Shown: piece by piece, positions 39,230 to 48,221 of the stretch
Numbering within the stretch: position 1 is the stretch's first letter
Layout: each line of letters begins with the position of its first letter
Source of the DNA: CAWBBA01 sp963741625
Lineage (GTDB): Bacteria; Desulfobacterota; Desulfomonilia; Desulfomonilales; Desulfomonilaceae
DNA length: 64,000 nt
Direction: 5' to 3'
Assembly: GCA_963741625.1 (NCBI GenBank)
Contig: CAVUIT010000013.1
Span: forward strand, 1-64,000
Translations under genes and position numbers: made by a program
The notes under the pieces: model-generated
The model's database searches: none
The model's input: only the letters and a program-made list of their open reading frames with translations
Told to the model about the DNA's origin: nothing

Positions 39230-40342
39230 CTACCGGTACTTATTTGTTCGCTTCTCTTCCAGTATCTTTTCATGCAGCTCGGCGAAGCTTGCCGCTGGAA
39301 GTCTTCCGCTTTTATCCTCTCTCATTTTTAGGGTCGCCGCATCGGAGGGGCAGACTGTCGCGCACACTCCACAGCCAATGCACCATTCTTCATCCACCAC
39401 TGGCTGGTCGTCGACCAGAGCAATTGAGTCTACAGGGCAGATTTCAACGCATGCTCCGCATTGTGTGCATTTGTCTTTGTCCGTCTCCCTCATGAAATAG
39501 GTGGCCATGAGAAAATCGCGCGGTATCTTTCTTCTCTTGATGCTGCCCACGCTCCAGCAAGCGCAGCCGCAACAGTTGCAATTGTGCTTGATGTCGCCTT
39601 CGCTATTATCGACGAAGTGCACCAGTCCGGCCTCTTCGGTAATTCTTATGATTTGGAGAGATTCCTCCTTGGTAACTTCTCGGGCAAGGCCACGGCCTAT
39701 GACGAACCGGGCTAACTCGTCGAACTTCATACACACTTCTGTGGGGTGCTCGCAGCCTCTGCCGACAAGCTTGTATGAAACTCGGCACGGACAGTGAGCT
39801 ACGGCGATTAGTTCGGCCTTTTCGATTACCCGTTCCATCATGTGAAAAGGATAGACTGCTTGCAAGCTTGGAGAAAGCGATTTCCCTACCGGGATATAAC
39901 GAAACGGCTTCGTTTGGCTGCCGTACGCCTCGGCTGTAACCTGTCGGTTGAAATACTTGGCCACCATCATGGCCATCTTGCGAGCATGTGGGGTATCCTC
40001 TCCCTTCCAGAAAAAGGTCTGAGGGAAACCAAATCCGACCTGTAACAATGCGTACCCGTCTTGGCCGTCAGCAGCCTTCCCGACAAACACCATTCCCTTC
40101 TCCGCTAGTCCCTGAAGTATGTCCGACAATTCCTTTCGGGAAACGTGGACGTTTTGCAAAATATCGTCAACGCTGGCCGGCGACAGAGGGATGACGTTCG
40201 TGGGAATCGCTAAGGCGATTTCCGCTTCCACTGGCGTGAGGTTTTCCTTGAGTATGTCTATAAGATCGTCGCTGACGGGATAACCCATGCCAAGGCGATG
40301 CAGATGATCAGCCAGCTTTCGATAGACATCTTGTTCTGTCAC
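39230..40342 (-). CDS. 4Fe-4S ferredoxin-domain protein with N-terminal helical region
   Basis: About 370 residues starting at a GTG (40342) behind a GGAGA site; a longer frame to 40480 is low-complexity upstream sequence. The N-terminal about 120 residues look like a winged helix-like region (DDILQNVHVSRKELSDILQG). The middle holds extra cysteine clusters (HCPCRVSYKLVGRGCEHPTE and NCNCCGCACW). Near the C-terminus are two classical 4Fe-4S motifs, CTQCGACVEICPVDSI and CIGCGVCATVCPSDA. Such proteins are frequent in sulfate reducers and syntrophs and probably handle electrons, but the partner is unknown. It sits upstream of the amidohydrolase in the same direction. Confidence 0.8.
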   Translation of the reverse strand: MTEQDVYRKLADHLHRLGMGYPVSDDLIDILKENLTPVEAEIALAIPTNVIPLSPASVDDILQNVHVSRKELSDILQGLAEKGMVFVGKAADGQDGYALLQVGFGFPQTFFWKGEDTPHARKMAMMVAKYFNRQVTAEAYGSQTKPFRYIPVGKSLSPSLQAVYPFHMMERVIEKAELIAVAHCPCRVSYKLVGRGCEHPTEVCMKFDELARFVIGRGLAREVTKEESLQIIRITEEAGLVHFVDNSEGDIKHNCNCCGCACWSVGSIKRRKIPRDFLMATYFMRETDKDKCTQCGACVEICPVDSIALVDDQPVVDEEWCIGCGVCATVCPSDAATLKMREDKSGRLPAASFAELHEKILEEKRTNKYR

Positions 40343-40657
40343 TTCTGTGTCTCCGCTTTCTTTATTTCTGACACCCGCGGCGGAACTCACTTTGCGTTGG
40401 TGGCACCACCATCCCGGCCTGACAGCACTTCCTCTGACCGTGGAAGATGAAACAATCATATCACAACAGCCATCCGTCATCCATCAAGGGCGGCTCATGG
40501 TCATAGTGGCGTGCCTTCCCTTGCCGATCTGCTGTTGATCTTTTATCAAGCGACGATAATGGCGGATAGTGGGTCGACAGGAGCGATTGTTGCCCATAAC
40601 AAAGATCTCTGCCATAGCAGCATGACAAGTCATCGAAATCAGACCTACCCAAGAGGC
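40343..40657. other. Intergenic, nothing recognised
   Basis: 315 bases between the ferredoxin-protein start and the sensor-kinase stop. No ORF with family resemblance and no obvious repeat. It presumably contains the promoter of the ferredoxin/amidohydrolase genes. Confidence 0.3.
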
Positions 40658-42361
40658 TCAGACTTCGGGAGCAGTATGGTCCGGCAGCGGAATGTATAGG
40701 TGGAAAGTTGTTCCTGCGCCCAGCTCACTGTCTACTTTGATTTCACCGCCCATCCTAGTGACAATTCCGTAACATATTGAAAGCCCCAGGCCGGTCCCCT
40801 TGCCTACCGGCTTGGTCGTAAAAAATGGCTCAAATATTTTTAGCAAATTAGCTTCAGGGATCCCGGGCCCGTTGTCGGCAATATCCACTACAACGTAGTC
40901 CTCTTTGGCTCTGCTGGTTATTTGTATCATCCCCTCCTTCGTATCTATAGCGTCTAGGCTGTTGTTGATGATGTTGAAAAGAACTTGCTCAATTTCTGAA
41001 GGTGAGACGTTTACCGTCGGCAGACTGTCCTGAAGGCTCATCATTATCTTAACGTTGGAGTGGCGAGCCCGCTGTTCGGATAGGCTCACGACTTCTCTGA
41101 CGAGATCGTTCATCTGCGCCGTTTTCAGAGTGGGATCTGTTTTCCTGGCGAAACTCAACAGCTTGTGTGTAATCTCTTTGCAGCGTCTTCCCTGATTTTG
41201 TATTCTTGTCAGGCATCGCCGGAACTCATCAAGGTTCGGCCATTTCTCTAGATCCTCCTCTTCCAAAAGGTCCTGCATCCAACCAGCTTCTTGCGCCATG
41301 ATACCCACTGGATTGTTGATTTCGTGTGCCACCCCGGCAGCCAACTCACCAAGAGATGCCAATTTGCCTGTTTCGATCAGCTGTTCAGTGATAGCCCGCT
41401 TTTCCTGCTCTGCTTGGGCTATGTGTTTTACCATTCGTTTTGATACCAGTACGCCTCCAGCAACTATACAGATGACCCCAAGAAAAAAAACAGCAATGGC
41501 GGACCTCCGTGCGGCATATAAGTCTGCATACGCCTCATCTGCGCTCTGTCGGTGGACGAGGACCCAGGCCCCATGGTTCAGGGGGGCCATGAGATTGAGG
41601 AACTCCTTGCCTGAATCATCAGCTCTCTCGACTACCCCAACCTCATCACTGGATTCCGCCACAGATTTCAGAAAGCTGACATAAATGTCCGTGGGCAGAA
41701 CCTCTCTTGTCGGACCTCTGGTTTGAAAGTCCCCCTCTCGGTTCAGAATGAAAGCCATGCCAGTCTGGCCTTTCCCCATATTCTCCACGAGCATCTTGAA
41801 TGATTCAAAATCCATGGTTGCTCGCAAAATCCACTTTGCCCCGTGATGTTCCTGTCGAACCGCTACCACGAGATGGGGAAACTTCCTGAGACCCAGGAAA
41901 ACATCACTAATGTAATAATCCCGCCTAGTTGCCTCCTTAAACCATGCAGCCTTTGAATAGTCCGCTTGGTGCAACTGATATGGACCTGCATAAGCAATTT
42001 GAATGCCTTGATCATCTACCACGCCAAGGTCAACAAACGATGGGCCGTATTCCTGCTGAAGCAAAGCTAATCGATGCTTCAGGAAGCCCTCATCACTCAG
42101 TTGGTCTAAGCCAAAGGACTTTGCCTGAACCCTGAGAGCACCGAGCCGTTCAGTCAAGAAGTTGTCAATATGTTGGCGATGCTTTGCAATCAACAATTTC
42201 TCATGATTCAGCACCTTTTCGCGGTACGATACCTGGAAATAATGACGGGTTATGGCCGATATAAGAATCAGCGGGATGACGGAGAGAAATACAATGAAAA
42301 GGACCATATTTCTGGTCAGCGATTTGTAATATCGCTCATCCTGATCGTTTGGATTACCCAT
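40658..42361 (-). CDS. Cache-domain sensor histidine kinase, NtrB-like
   Basis: 567 residues, intact. An N-terminal membrane helix (MVLFIVFLSVIPLILISAI) is followed by a large periplasmic dCache-type domain (about 35-280) and a second helix (SAIAVFFLGVICIVAGGVL). After a short linker comes HisKA with H-box ELAAGVAHEINNPVGIMAQE. HATPase boxes are EQVLFNIINNSLDAID, DNGPGIPE, FEPFFTTKPVGKGTGLGLS. This type senses extracellular small organic ligands and usually phosphorylates a sigma-54 activator, but no response regulator gene is adjacent. It could control the neighbouring catabolic genes; that is inference. Confidence 0.9.
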   Translation of the reverse strand: MGNPNDQDERYYKSLTRNMVLFIVFLSVIPLILISAITRHYFQVSYREKVLNHEKLLIAKHRQHIDNFLTERLGALRVQAKSFGLDQLSDEGFLKHRLALLQQEYGPSFVDLGVVDDQGIQIAYAGPYQLHQADYSKAAWFKEATRRDYYISDVFLGLRKFPHLVVAVRQEHHGAKWILRATMDFESFKMLVENMGKGQTGMAFILNREGDFQTRGPTREVLPTDIYVSFLKSVAESSDEVGVVERADDSGKEFLNLMAPLNHGAWVLVHRQSADEAYADLYAARRSAIAVFFLGVICIVAGGVLVSKRMVKHIAQAEQEKRAITEQLIETGKLASLGELAAGVAHEINNPVGIMAQEAGWMQDLLEEEDLEKWPNLDEFRRCLTRIQNQGRRCKEITHKLLSFARKTDPTLKTAQMNDLVREVVSLSEQRARHSNVKIMMSLQDSLPTVNVSPSEIEQVLFNIINNSLDAIDTKEGMIQITSRAKEDYVVVDIADNGPGIPEANLLKIFEPFFTTKPVGKGTGLGLSICYGIVTRMGGEIKVDSELGAGTTFHLYIPLPDHTAPEV

Positions 42362-42434
42362 TGCACTTACGCCTTGTGTCCTGCACCTTCACTTTAGGTT
42401 CTTAGAAGCTCCTTCTCACGGGATACAACTTATA

Positions 42435-43279
42435 CTATCTCCCTCTCACTCCCGTGAGAATGGCATTGGAGAGATCGGCTCCTGTTAAGTCAGCTCCCTC
42501 CAAATTTGCCCCGGTCAGGTCAGCCCCATGTAAATCTGCCTCTGTCAGAATAGCTCTTGAAAGGTTTGCACCAGACAAAGTGGCTCCCCACAACGAGGCT
42601 TGGCTGAGGTTTGCTTCAGTCAAGTCTGCTTCGGTCAGTGCGACCTTGAACAGAGTCGAACCTGACAAGTCGGCCCACGACAGATCCGCCCTAAACAACC
42701 CAGCTTCAGAGAGTTCAGCACCGGTCAAATCGGCTGCAAATAAATTGGCCCTGCTTAACCTCCCCCGCGTCAACTTGGCTCTGACAAGTTTCGCCTTGTG
42801 CAGATTGGAACCGGAGAGATCGGCATCTTTAAGATTGGCTTTGGACAGATTGGCCCCCGCAAAACGAGTGTTGGAAAGGTCAGCCATACTGAGATTGACA
42901 CTTGTGAGATCCGAGCCGGACAAATCACAATCAGATAGATTAGCCTTGTACAGATTTGCCCCGGCAAGGTTGCACTCAATTAGACAGGCTTTGGCTAGCT
43001 GTGCTCCCACCATCCTTGCTTCTGCGGAACGGCTCCAGTCAGGTTGCTCCCCTCAAGGTTGGCTAAGAGCAATCTAGCCTCTGTCAGATCGGCTTTTGTG
43101 AGCTTAGCTCCGGACAACATAACATTGCCTAATTCCGCTGCTCTCAAATCGGCTTGACACAGGTTAGCCATCGAGAGATCAATTCCCAATTCCGCTGCAC
43201 GTTCCACTAGCGCTTTCAAAGAAGGAGCTTCGTCTTTGAAAATGACCTCGCCGGTAAAGCGATTTCTGATAATATTCAT
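42435..43279 (-). CDS. Pentapeptide-repeat protein (one frameshift)
   Basis: About 280 residues, nearly all tandem A(D/N)LxX pentapeptides (for example ADLTGANLEGADLTGADLSN), about 45 units forming a right-handed quadrilateral beta-helix. The non-repetitive N-terminus (MNIIRNRFTGEVIFKDEAPS) follows start 43279. A single-base error near 43028 splits it. Some pentapeptide proteins mimic DNA and protect gyrase, but most have unknown roles. It has no signal peptide. The repeat nature makes indel artefacts likely. Confidence 0.85.
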
Positions 43280-43401
43280 CGATTTCCTTTTCCCTGTGAC
43301 AGACAAGTTCATCCGAGGTAGCGTTCAACATGAGCGTAGCTTAAGCTATGTCTCGTCGCATCCGCAGGGAAGGATATACCCGTGGATGAATGGCAGTCAA
43401 T

Positions 43402-43518
43402 ATGAATGCTAGATTGGCACGACCAGACGAGGCTACCTTCCAAATCGATGAGCAAGATCTGGCCTTAGAGGGAAAGTTTCTTGCAGCTCTCGTGGACAAA
43501 GCGGCCGTGGAGAATTAA
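43402..43518 (+). CDS. Short ORF, doubtful
   Basis: 38 codons (MNARLARPDEATFQIDEQDL, ending in VEN). Acidic and amphipathic. No good ribosome site and no known family. It lies 35 bases before the next plus-strand gene and might be a fragment of a larger lost gene. Confidence 0.2.
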   Translation: MNARLARPDEATFQIDEQDLALEGKFLAALVDKAAVEN

Positions 43519-43553
43519 TTTCAGTTTAAGATTACTGGAAAGGGGTCAAAGCC

Positions 43554-43838
43554 ATGAGAGCTTGTTGCATGCCTTCGGCTGAATGTGACGACGCACATGA
43601 AGCGAAACAGCTTTTCGACGTAGTGGGCCTTCTGTGTGCGATCTTTTTCGGGATTCCTCTGGGCCTTGTGTTGCTGAGGATGGGCAGCGGTCTGAGTGAT
43701 TCCATCGGGCGGACGGCTTACATGGAAATGGGTTTGCAAACGGATATTATCTTTGGTGCTATTCTGGCCGCCTGCACATTCGTTCCCATGGTGTACACGT
43801 ACCATGCGGTACCGACGAAAAATGGAACTCCAAAGTAG
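43554..43838 (+). CDS. Small two-helix membrane protein, unknown function
   Basis: 94 residues with two predicted membrane helices (VVGLLCAIFFGIPLGLVLL and TDIIFGAILAACTFVPMVY) separated by a Gly-rich loop. Two N-terminal cysteines (RACCMPSAEC) precede the first helix. A GAAAGGGG site lies upstream. It has no recognised family; the Cys-rich cytoplasmic start could bind metal, but this is speculation. Confidence 0.45.
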   Translation: MRACCMPSAECDDAHEAKQLFDVVGLLCAIFFGIPLGLVLLRMGSGLSDSIGRTAYMEMGLQTDIIFGAILAACTFVPMVYTYHAVPTKNGTPK

Positions 43839-44066
43839 CTGATAAAGCATTGCGAGCCTCCGTGTGAGGCCGTAACTGTGAGGTTCCTACGCGTTTGGCA
43901 TTAAGGCTGGGGCCAAGTCTTCTCTTGGCTCATCTCTGTCCTCATGACACTGCACGGCAGCCTAAAACGAGCCAAGATCCGACATGACCCGCAGCCCACG
44001 TGTGCTACTGCACCCCTCCGCCAAACGACCCCAGTTGTGCTGCGGCACAAAGGCCGACCTCCTTCG

Positions 44067-44606
44067 TCATCGCTTCCTGGCAACGGTCATCTCCATCATC
44101 TTCTCTTCCTTGCCCCCTTTGGTGGTGGTGAACATCTCATACTCCAGGGTGTTGTCATCCACGATCTTGGTCACGCTACGCCATACCGTTGGGCCTCTGA
44201 CTGGATCGTCGTAGCTGCATTCCTGCGTAATGGTCTTACCATCCGAGCTGGCGGTCCCCTCAAAATAATAGATACCGGTGCTCATCGAATCGATCCAGGT
44301 CGATACATACTTCTTGGTATGGTTGTCGTACCCAATCAGGTTGATGCCGGTGAACGGACTCCCCATCATCTCGCCTCTATACTCCTGCTGCAGGTAACGT
44401 CCGTCAAAGAGCATCTTCTGCTCGCAGGTGCCTGTGCCTTCCGTTGGGGGTTTATCGGGTTCCATCCATGCCGTGGTCTTGGTGGTCCAAGATCCCTCCA
44501 GTTTCGCAAGCATCTTGTGAGGTGCGCCTGGGATTGCCAGCTTCTGGTACACTTCCATCATGGCCTGCATGTCCATCTTGCCTTCCTGTTTCTCTTCTTT
44601 GCTCAT
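44067..44606 (-). CDS. DUF1579-family protein
   Basis: 179 residues, start at the ATG with an AGGAG site (44606). The sequence shows a lipocalin-like beta barrel of the DUF1579 type: MLAKLEGSWTTKTTAWMEP, then CEQKMLFDGRYLQQEYRGEM, FTGINLIGYDNHTKKYVSTW and IDSMSTGIYYFEG. Members are cytosolic or exported proteins of unknown function. No signal peptide here. It stands beside other small-domain enzymes (VOC and SRPBCC), a grouping often seen in laterally acquired stress or detoxification clusters. Confidence 0.85.
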   Translation of the reverse strand: MSKEEKQEGKMDMQAMMEVYQKLAIPGAPHKMLAKLEGSWTTKTTAWMEPDKPPTEGTGTCEQKMLFDGRYLQQEYRGEMMGSPFTGINLIGYDNHTKKYVSTWIDSMSTGIYYFEGTASSDGKTITQECSYDDPVRGPTVWRSVTKIVDDNTLEYEMFTTTKGGKEEKMMEMTVARKR

Positions 44607-44764
44607 AATAGATCTCCTCGTCGATCTGTTCACCCGTAGCCGCCTTCGGACTGAATTCTGGTGAACGTGACCGCTGTAATTACCGGCTTCTTCTTGACTT
44701 TGCCGGTGCGCCGGGACTCTGCAAATGTCTCTCGCTATGCTCGATATAGATTGAACATGAGACT

Positions 44765-45250
44765 TTATTTTTGTTGATATGCTTGCTCTAAACCTTTTAT
44801 GTCAATCTTCTTCATTTGCAGCATTGCCTTCATAACTTTTTCCGATTTCTCAGTATTCTTGTCTTGTAACATCTCTCCTAAGATAGTGGGCACGATCTGC
44901 CATGACACACCGTATTTGTCTCTAAGCCAGCCGCATTGTTCTATTTCTCCTCCCTCGGAGAGCTTCTCCCACAGCTTGTCTACTTCTTCCTGAGTCTCGC
45001 AATTCACTACGAACGATATTGCTGGTGAGAAAGTGAACACAGGGCCGCCGTTTAACGCCACAAATTCCTGCCCTTCTAGCTGGAATGCAATGGTCATTAC
45101 CGTTCCCTTAGGTCTTCCGGCAACCTCTGACCCTGCTTCTCCATAACGGGTAATGCCCGTGATCTTTGAATTCCCAAAAATAGAGACATATAAATTCACT
45201 GCCTCTTCGGCCTTGTCATCGAACCACAGAAACGGAGTGATTTTTTGCAT
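44765..45250 (-). CDS. VOC-family protein (PhnB/3-demethylubiquinone methyltransferase-like fold)
   Basis: 161 residues with two glyoxalase-like repeats. The hallmark start QKITPFLWFDDKAEEAVNLY and the segment FVALNGGPVFTFSPAISFVV with WLRDKYGVSWQIVP match the 3-dmu-9_3-mt/PhnB group. These proteins bind small molecules or metals; their activity is usually unknown and they are not methyltransferases despite the older name. Intact. Convergent or parallel neighbours are DUF1579 and an alpha/beta hydrolase. Confidence 0.9.
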   Translation of the reverse strand: MQKITPFLWFDDKAEEAVNLYVSIFGNSKITGITRYGEAGSEVAGRPKGTVMTIAFQLEGQEFVALNGGPVFTFSPAISFVVNCETQEEVDKLWEKLSEGGEIEQCGWLRDKYGVSWQIVPTILGEMLQDKNTEKSEKVMKAMLQMKKIDIKGLEQAYQQK

Positions 45251-45404
45251 AGTTTTACTCCTTACTATTAATTTTCTTGATTATGATACTTCCAAGCCCT
45301 CACAATTGGAGTCATATGGGTCAAGCCTGACCTTGGCTCATGTTTCGGTACCGTGCGGTATCACGTGCCAAGAGCAGACTTGACTCGCCTCTTCTTCTTG
45401 TAGA

Positions 45405-46332
45405 TCACTTAGCCTCCGGCATGGGTCCGTCGAGAAACTCCGTAATCATCGGAACCAGCCAATCGGCACGATCCACGAGCGTAACGTGAGTGGTGCCGGG
45501 GAGCACAGCGAGCTGGGATCGTGGGAGGTGTGGCCGGCCCGAGGCATCATCGCCTGCCACGCCGCCGCCGAGCAGCCGAAACATCTGCACTGCGTGCTCG
45601 GGGCGGACGACGTCCGAATCCCCGATTATGATCAGTGTGGGAGCCTTGATCGACTGAATGGCCTCGGGCGGCCAGCCCTGAAACTCCCGAACCAGTCCCT
45701 TCACTTTGGCGATCAGCGTAGGCCAGTGTTCCGGATTCGGCGCTGTCCTGGCGTAGGCCGCTTTCCAAGGTGATTCGGCCAAGTCCTCGGGCTTCATTTT
45801 CTCGATTTGCTCGAACATCCCGGGGTGAAACCCGTCTCTGCTGTACACGGGCGCGGCGAGCACAAGTTTGCGCACCAGATCCGGATGCCGGACGGCAATC
45901 TCTAGGGCGATGCCGCTTCCCATGCTATAGCCGAAGAAGTCGGCATTCTTGATATTGAGCTGATGGAGAAGGGCCGCGGTGTCGTCCGCCATCTGCTCGG
46001 TAGGTCAACGGACGATCCATGTCGGCCGTGTGCCCGTGCCCCTGCTGTTCGATAGCGACTACCTGCCGAGTTTTCGCAAGGGGCGGCAGGACCTTTCCGA
46101 AAGAGGTGTCGATTGTCGTCAAAGCACCATGAAGCAGTACCAGCGGCCTGCCTGTTCCGTGGATCTCGTAATACATCTTGAGCCCGTTCACGGAAGCATA
46201 GCTCCCCGTGGCGTCCGTGCGAGCGGCGGTCTCGCGGCCGATAGAATCGTTGGGCAGTGCAAATCCCACGAAGAGAGCGACCGCAAAGATCACCGCGAAC
46301 ACGGTGAGCGTGGGCTTGTTCATTGTCTTCAT
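45405..46332 (-). CDS. Exported alpha/beta hydrolase (one frameshift)
   Basis: About 308 residues after removing an extra C near 46000. Signal/anchor segment LTVFAVIFAVALFVGFALP, oxyanion motif PLVLLHGALTTIDTS, nucleophile elbow FFGYSMGSGIALE (G-x-S-x-G), acid in IIIGDSDVVRPE, and the C-terminal His in LPGTTHVTLVD. The fold and motifs match haloperoxidase/esterase-type hydrolases. The export signal places it in the periplasm or membrane surface. A GAGGAG site supports 46332. Substrate unknown. Confidence 0.85.
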
Positions 46333-46415
46333 CGCTTCATCTCCTCTCGCGACGCGACCTTAGAGGTTACCCGCGCCGTCGCTGGTGGACAGCGACGGCA
46401 ACAGCACCGATTGCG

Positions 46416-47182
46416 TCAATATTGACCTTTCTCTTTCGGCAAACACCACGCTTCTTTGATCTTGCAAAGTCTTGCGAGCATCTCTTCGTATTCTTTATTA
46501 ATAGCCGCTCTTTCCGTCAGGTCGAGAGGCTGGATGAAGTATCCATGGGGGCCGGGCATTATAACAAAAGGATACATGCCGCCGAGCTTCCCGCCGCCGA
46601 TGTCTTCATTGGAAACATCAGGGGCGTAGTACATGACGTGTGGATAGTTAATGGTGACGACGCGGTCGCTTTCTTCCGGGTTGAAATAAGTCCTCAGTAT
46701 GGGGGACAACATGTATGAGATGCCGGCTCGTTCCGGCGCTTTATAGAATCCTGCTTTGTAACGGTCTTTGATGATTTTCTTTAGTTCGCCGGGAGGAGTA
46801 CCCTTTGCCTGCATTTCTGCTGCGTCAAAGAAGACTCGCATCTGTGCCTTGGCGCCCGCTTTATCAAAGGAAATCGGGTAGAGAATATCATCTCTATATT
46901 CCGTTAAGGGCCAGGACCCCCTGAACGCATCATCGCCGGTTCGAGCAACAAAGGCGTGGAATTCATTTGTACCCTTGCGGGCAACTTCGAAGCCCTTGTC
47001 AGGGTTTAAAACATATACTGTTGCATTGTCTCTGAGGTGCGGCGGCAGAGCGCTAAGCGCCAGTTGAATTTCCAAATCTTGCGGTAACGGCTCGATTTTA
47101 TTCACTCTGCTCTATTTTCCGCGCTCGCTGTAAGCGAGAACAATAGACCTACAATTACAACAATTGTCTGAATCTTTCTCAT
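46416..47182 (-). CDS. Exported protein of unknown function (one frameshift)
   Basis: About 255 residues. A signal peptide (MRKIQTIVVIVGLLFSLTAS) begins at 47182 behind an AGAGGAG site but runs into a stop near 47108. The remaining 229 residues continue in the next frame from NKIEPLPQDLEIQLALSALP, so one base is wrong at the junction. The mature domain contains TVYVLNPDKGFEVARKGTNE, FVIMPGPHGYFIQP and a Cys near each end (LCKIKEAWC). I do not recognise a named family. It lies upstream of the hydrolase in the same direction. Confidence 0.65.
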
Positions 47183-47256
47183 CTTGACTCTCCTCTTTAT
47201 TTGCCTCTTAGGATACTATTTGTCAGTTTGCTGTTTCTTGTCGTCATATCTTTCCC

Positions 47257-47728
47257 TCAAAGCTCTGCCAAGTACGCCTCGAGGCGGTCGAAGCATTCGC
47301 TCCAGCCCTCCCGATGCGAATCGCGGTCCGCGATCGACTCGAAGACGGCTTGATGGAACGTGAGCTTCGTCTTGCCGTCGTGCTCGGCGAAGGTCACAGT
47401 GACAAGTGTTTCGTGGCCGGGCTCGCCCTTTTCGTCCTCCCAGGCAAAGGTGAAGACGATGCGGTCAGGCTCGACGATCTCGCGATAGACACCCTGCATC
47501 CAATAGTCTTGGCCTTCGGGCGAGCGTATGCAGGCGCGATAGGTGCCGCCCGGTCGGAAGTCCATCTTGCAAGACGTTGTCGGTGAAGTCGCGCGGGCCC
47601 AACCAGCGCATCATGTGCTCGGGCTTGGTCCAGACCTTGAAGGCGAGGCTCCGCGGCGCATCGAGGACGCGCGTGATCACCAGTACCAGCTCCGCCGGAT
47701 CCTCAATGGGACTATGTCTTGTGGTCAT
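47257..47728 (-). CDS. SRPBCC (AHSA1-like) domain protein (one frameshift)
   Basis: About 156 residues once an extra A near 47570 is removed. The START-like fold is shown by ITRVLDAPRSLAFKVWTKPE with HMMRWLGPRDF, then MDFRPGGTYRACIRSPEG, VTFAEHDGKTKLTFHQAVFE and a C-terminal helix GWSECFDRLEAYLAEL. It forms a hydrophobic ligand cavity in relatives. Its start overlaps the upstream ArsR gene by 17 bases, the standard ArsR-SRPBCC pair in which the ligand-binding partner is co-expressed with the repressor. Confidence 0.88.
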
Positions 47729-48062
47729 TCTGCTTCTCCTTTGTTTGCAGCTCGAGCAGGTAATCGCCCAATCGATCGAGACTGTCGTTCCATAAGCTGC
47801 GATAGGGCTCGAGCCAGTCGGCGACATCCTTGAGCGGACCCGCCTGGAGCCGGCAGGGCCGCCACTGCGCATCGCGACCACGCGCGATCAGACCGGCCCG
47901 CACCAGCACTTGCAGATGCTTGGAGACGGCTGGAAGGCTCATCTTGAAGGGCTTGGCCAGCTCCGTCACCGTTGTCTCACCCGAGGTGAGGCGAGCGAGG
48001 ATCGCCCGCCGGGTGGGATCGGCAAGGGCCGCGAATGTGGTGCTGAGTCTATCAGGAGACAT
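47712..48062 (-). CDS. ArsR/SmtB-family transcriptional repressor
   Basis: 116 residues: ALADPTRRAILARLTSGE, TVTELAKPFKMSLPAVSKHL (the recognition helix) and VLVRAGLIARGRDAQWRPCRL (wing), the classical ArsR winged helix. It has no ELCVCDL metal site, so it is of the non-metal group that travels with SRPBCC proteins. It overlaps the SRPBCC gene by 17 bases. A palindrome-like AT-rich segment upstream (about 48070-48105) could be its operator. Confidence 0.9.
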   Translation of the reverse strand: MSPDRLSTTFAALADPTRRAILARLTSGETTVTELAKPFKMSLPAVSKHLQVLVRAGLIARGRDAQWRPCRLQAGPLKDVADWLEPYRSLWNDSLDRLGDYLLELQTKEKQNDHKT

Positions 48063-48221
48063 GTTGCGCTAAACCACCTGGTTAATTAACTTTATGGTAA
48101 AATAGTAACGCGGCGATTACATGTCAAGGGCACTCACGATGCCGTCATCATCTACGTGCGTCGAGCAGCCACGGCGCTAGCTGGTTTGGTTGGTTATGGT
48201 TTTGAATAAGGCACAGTCAGT

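Noticed and set aside
44766..45250. Calling the VOC protein a ubiquinone methyltransferase
   Set aside because: The older family name is misleading; the sequence shows the glyoxalase/VOC fold, not a methyltransferase.
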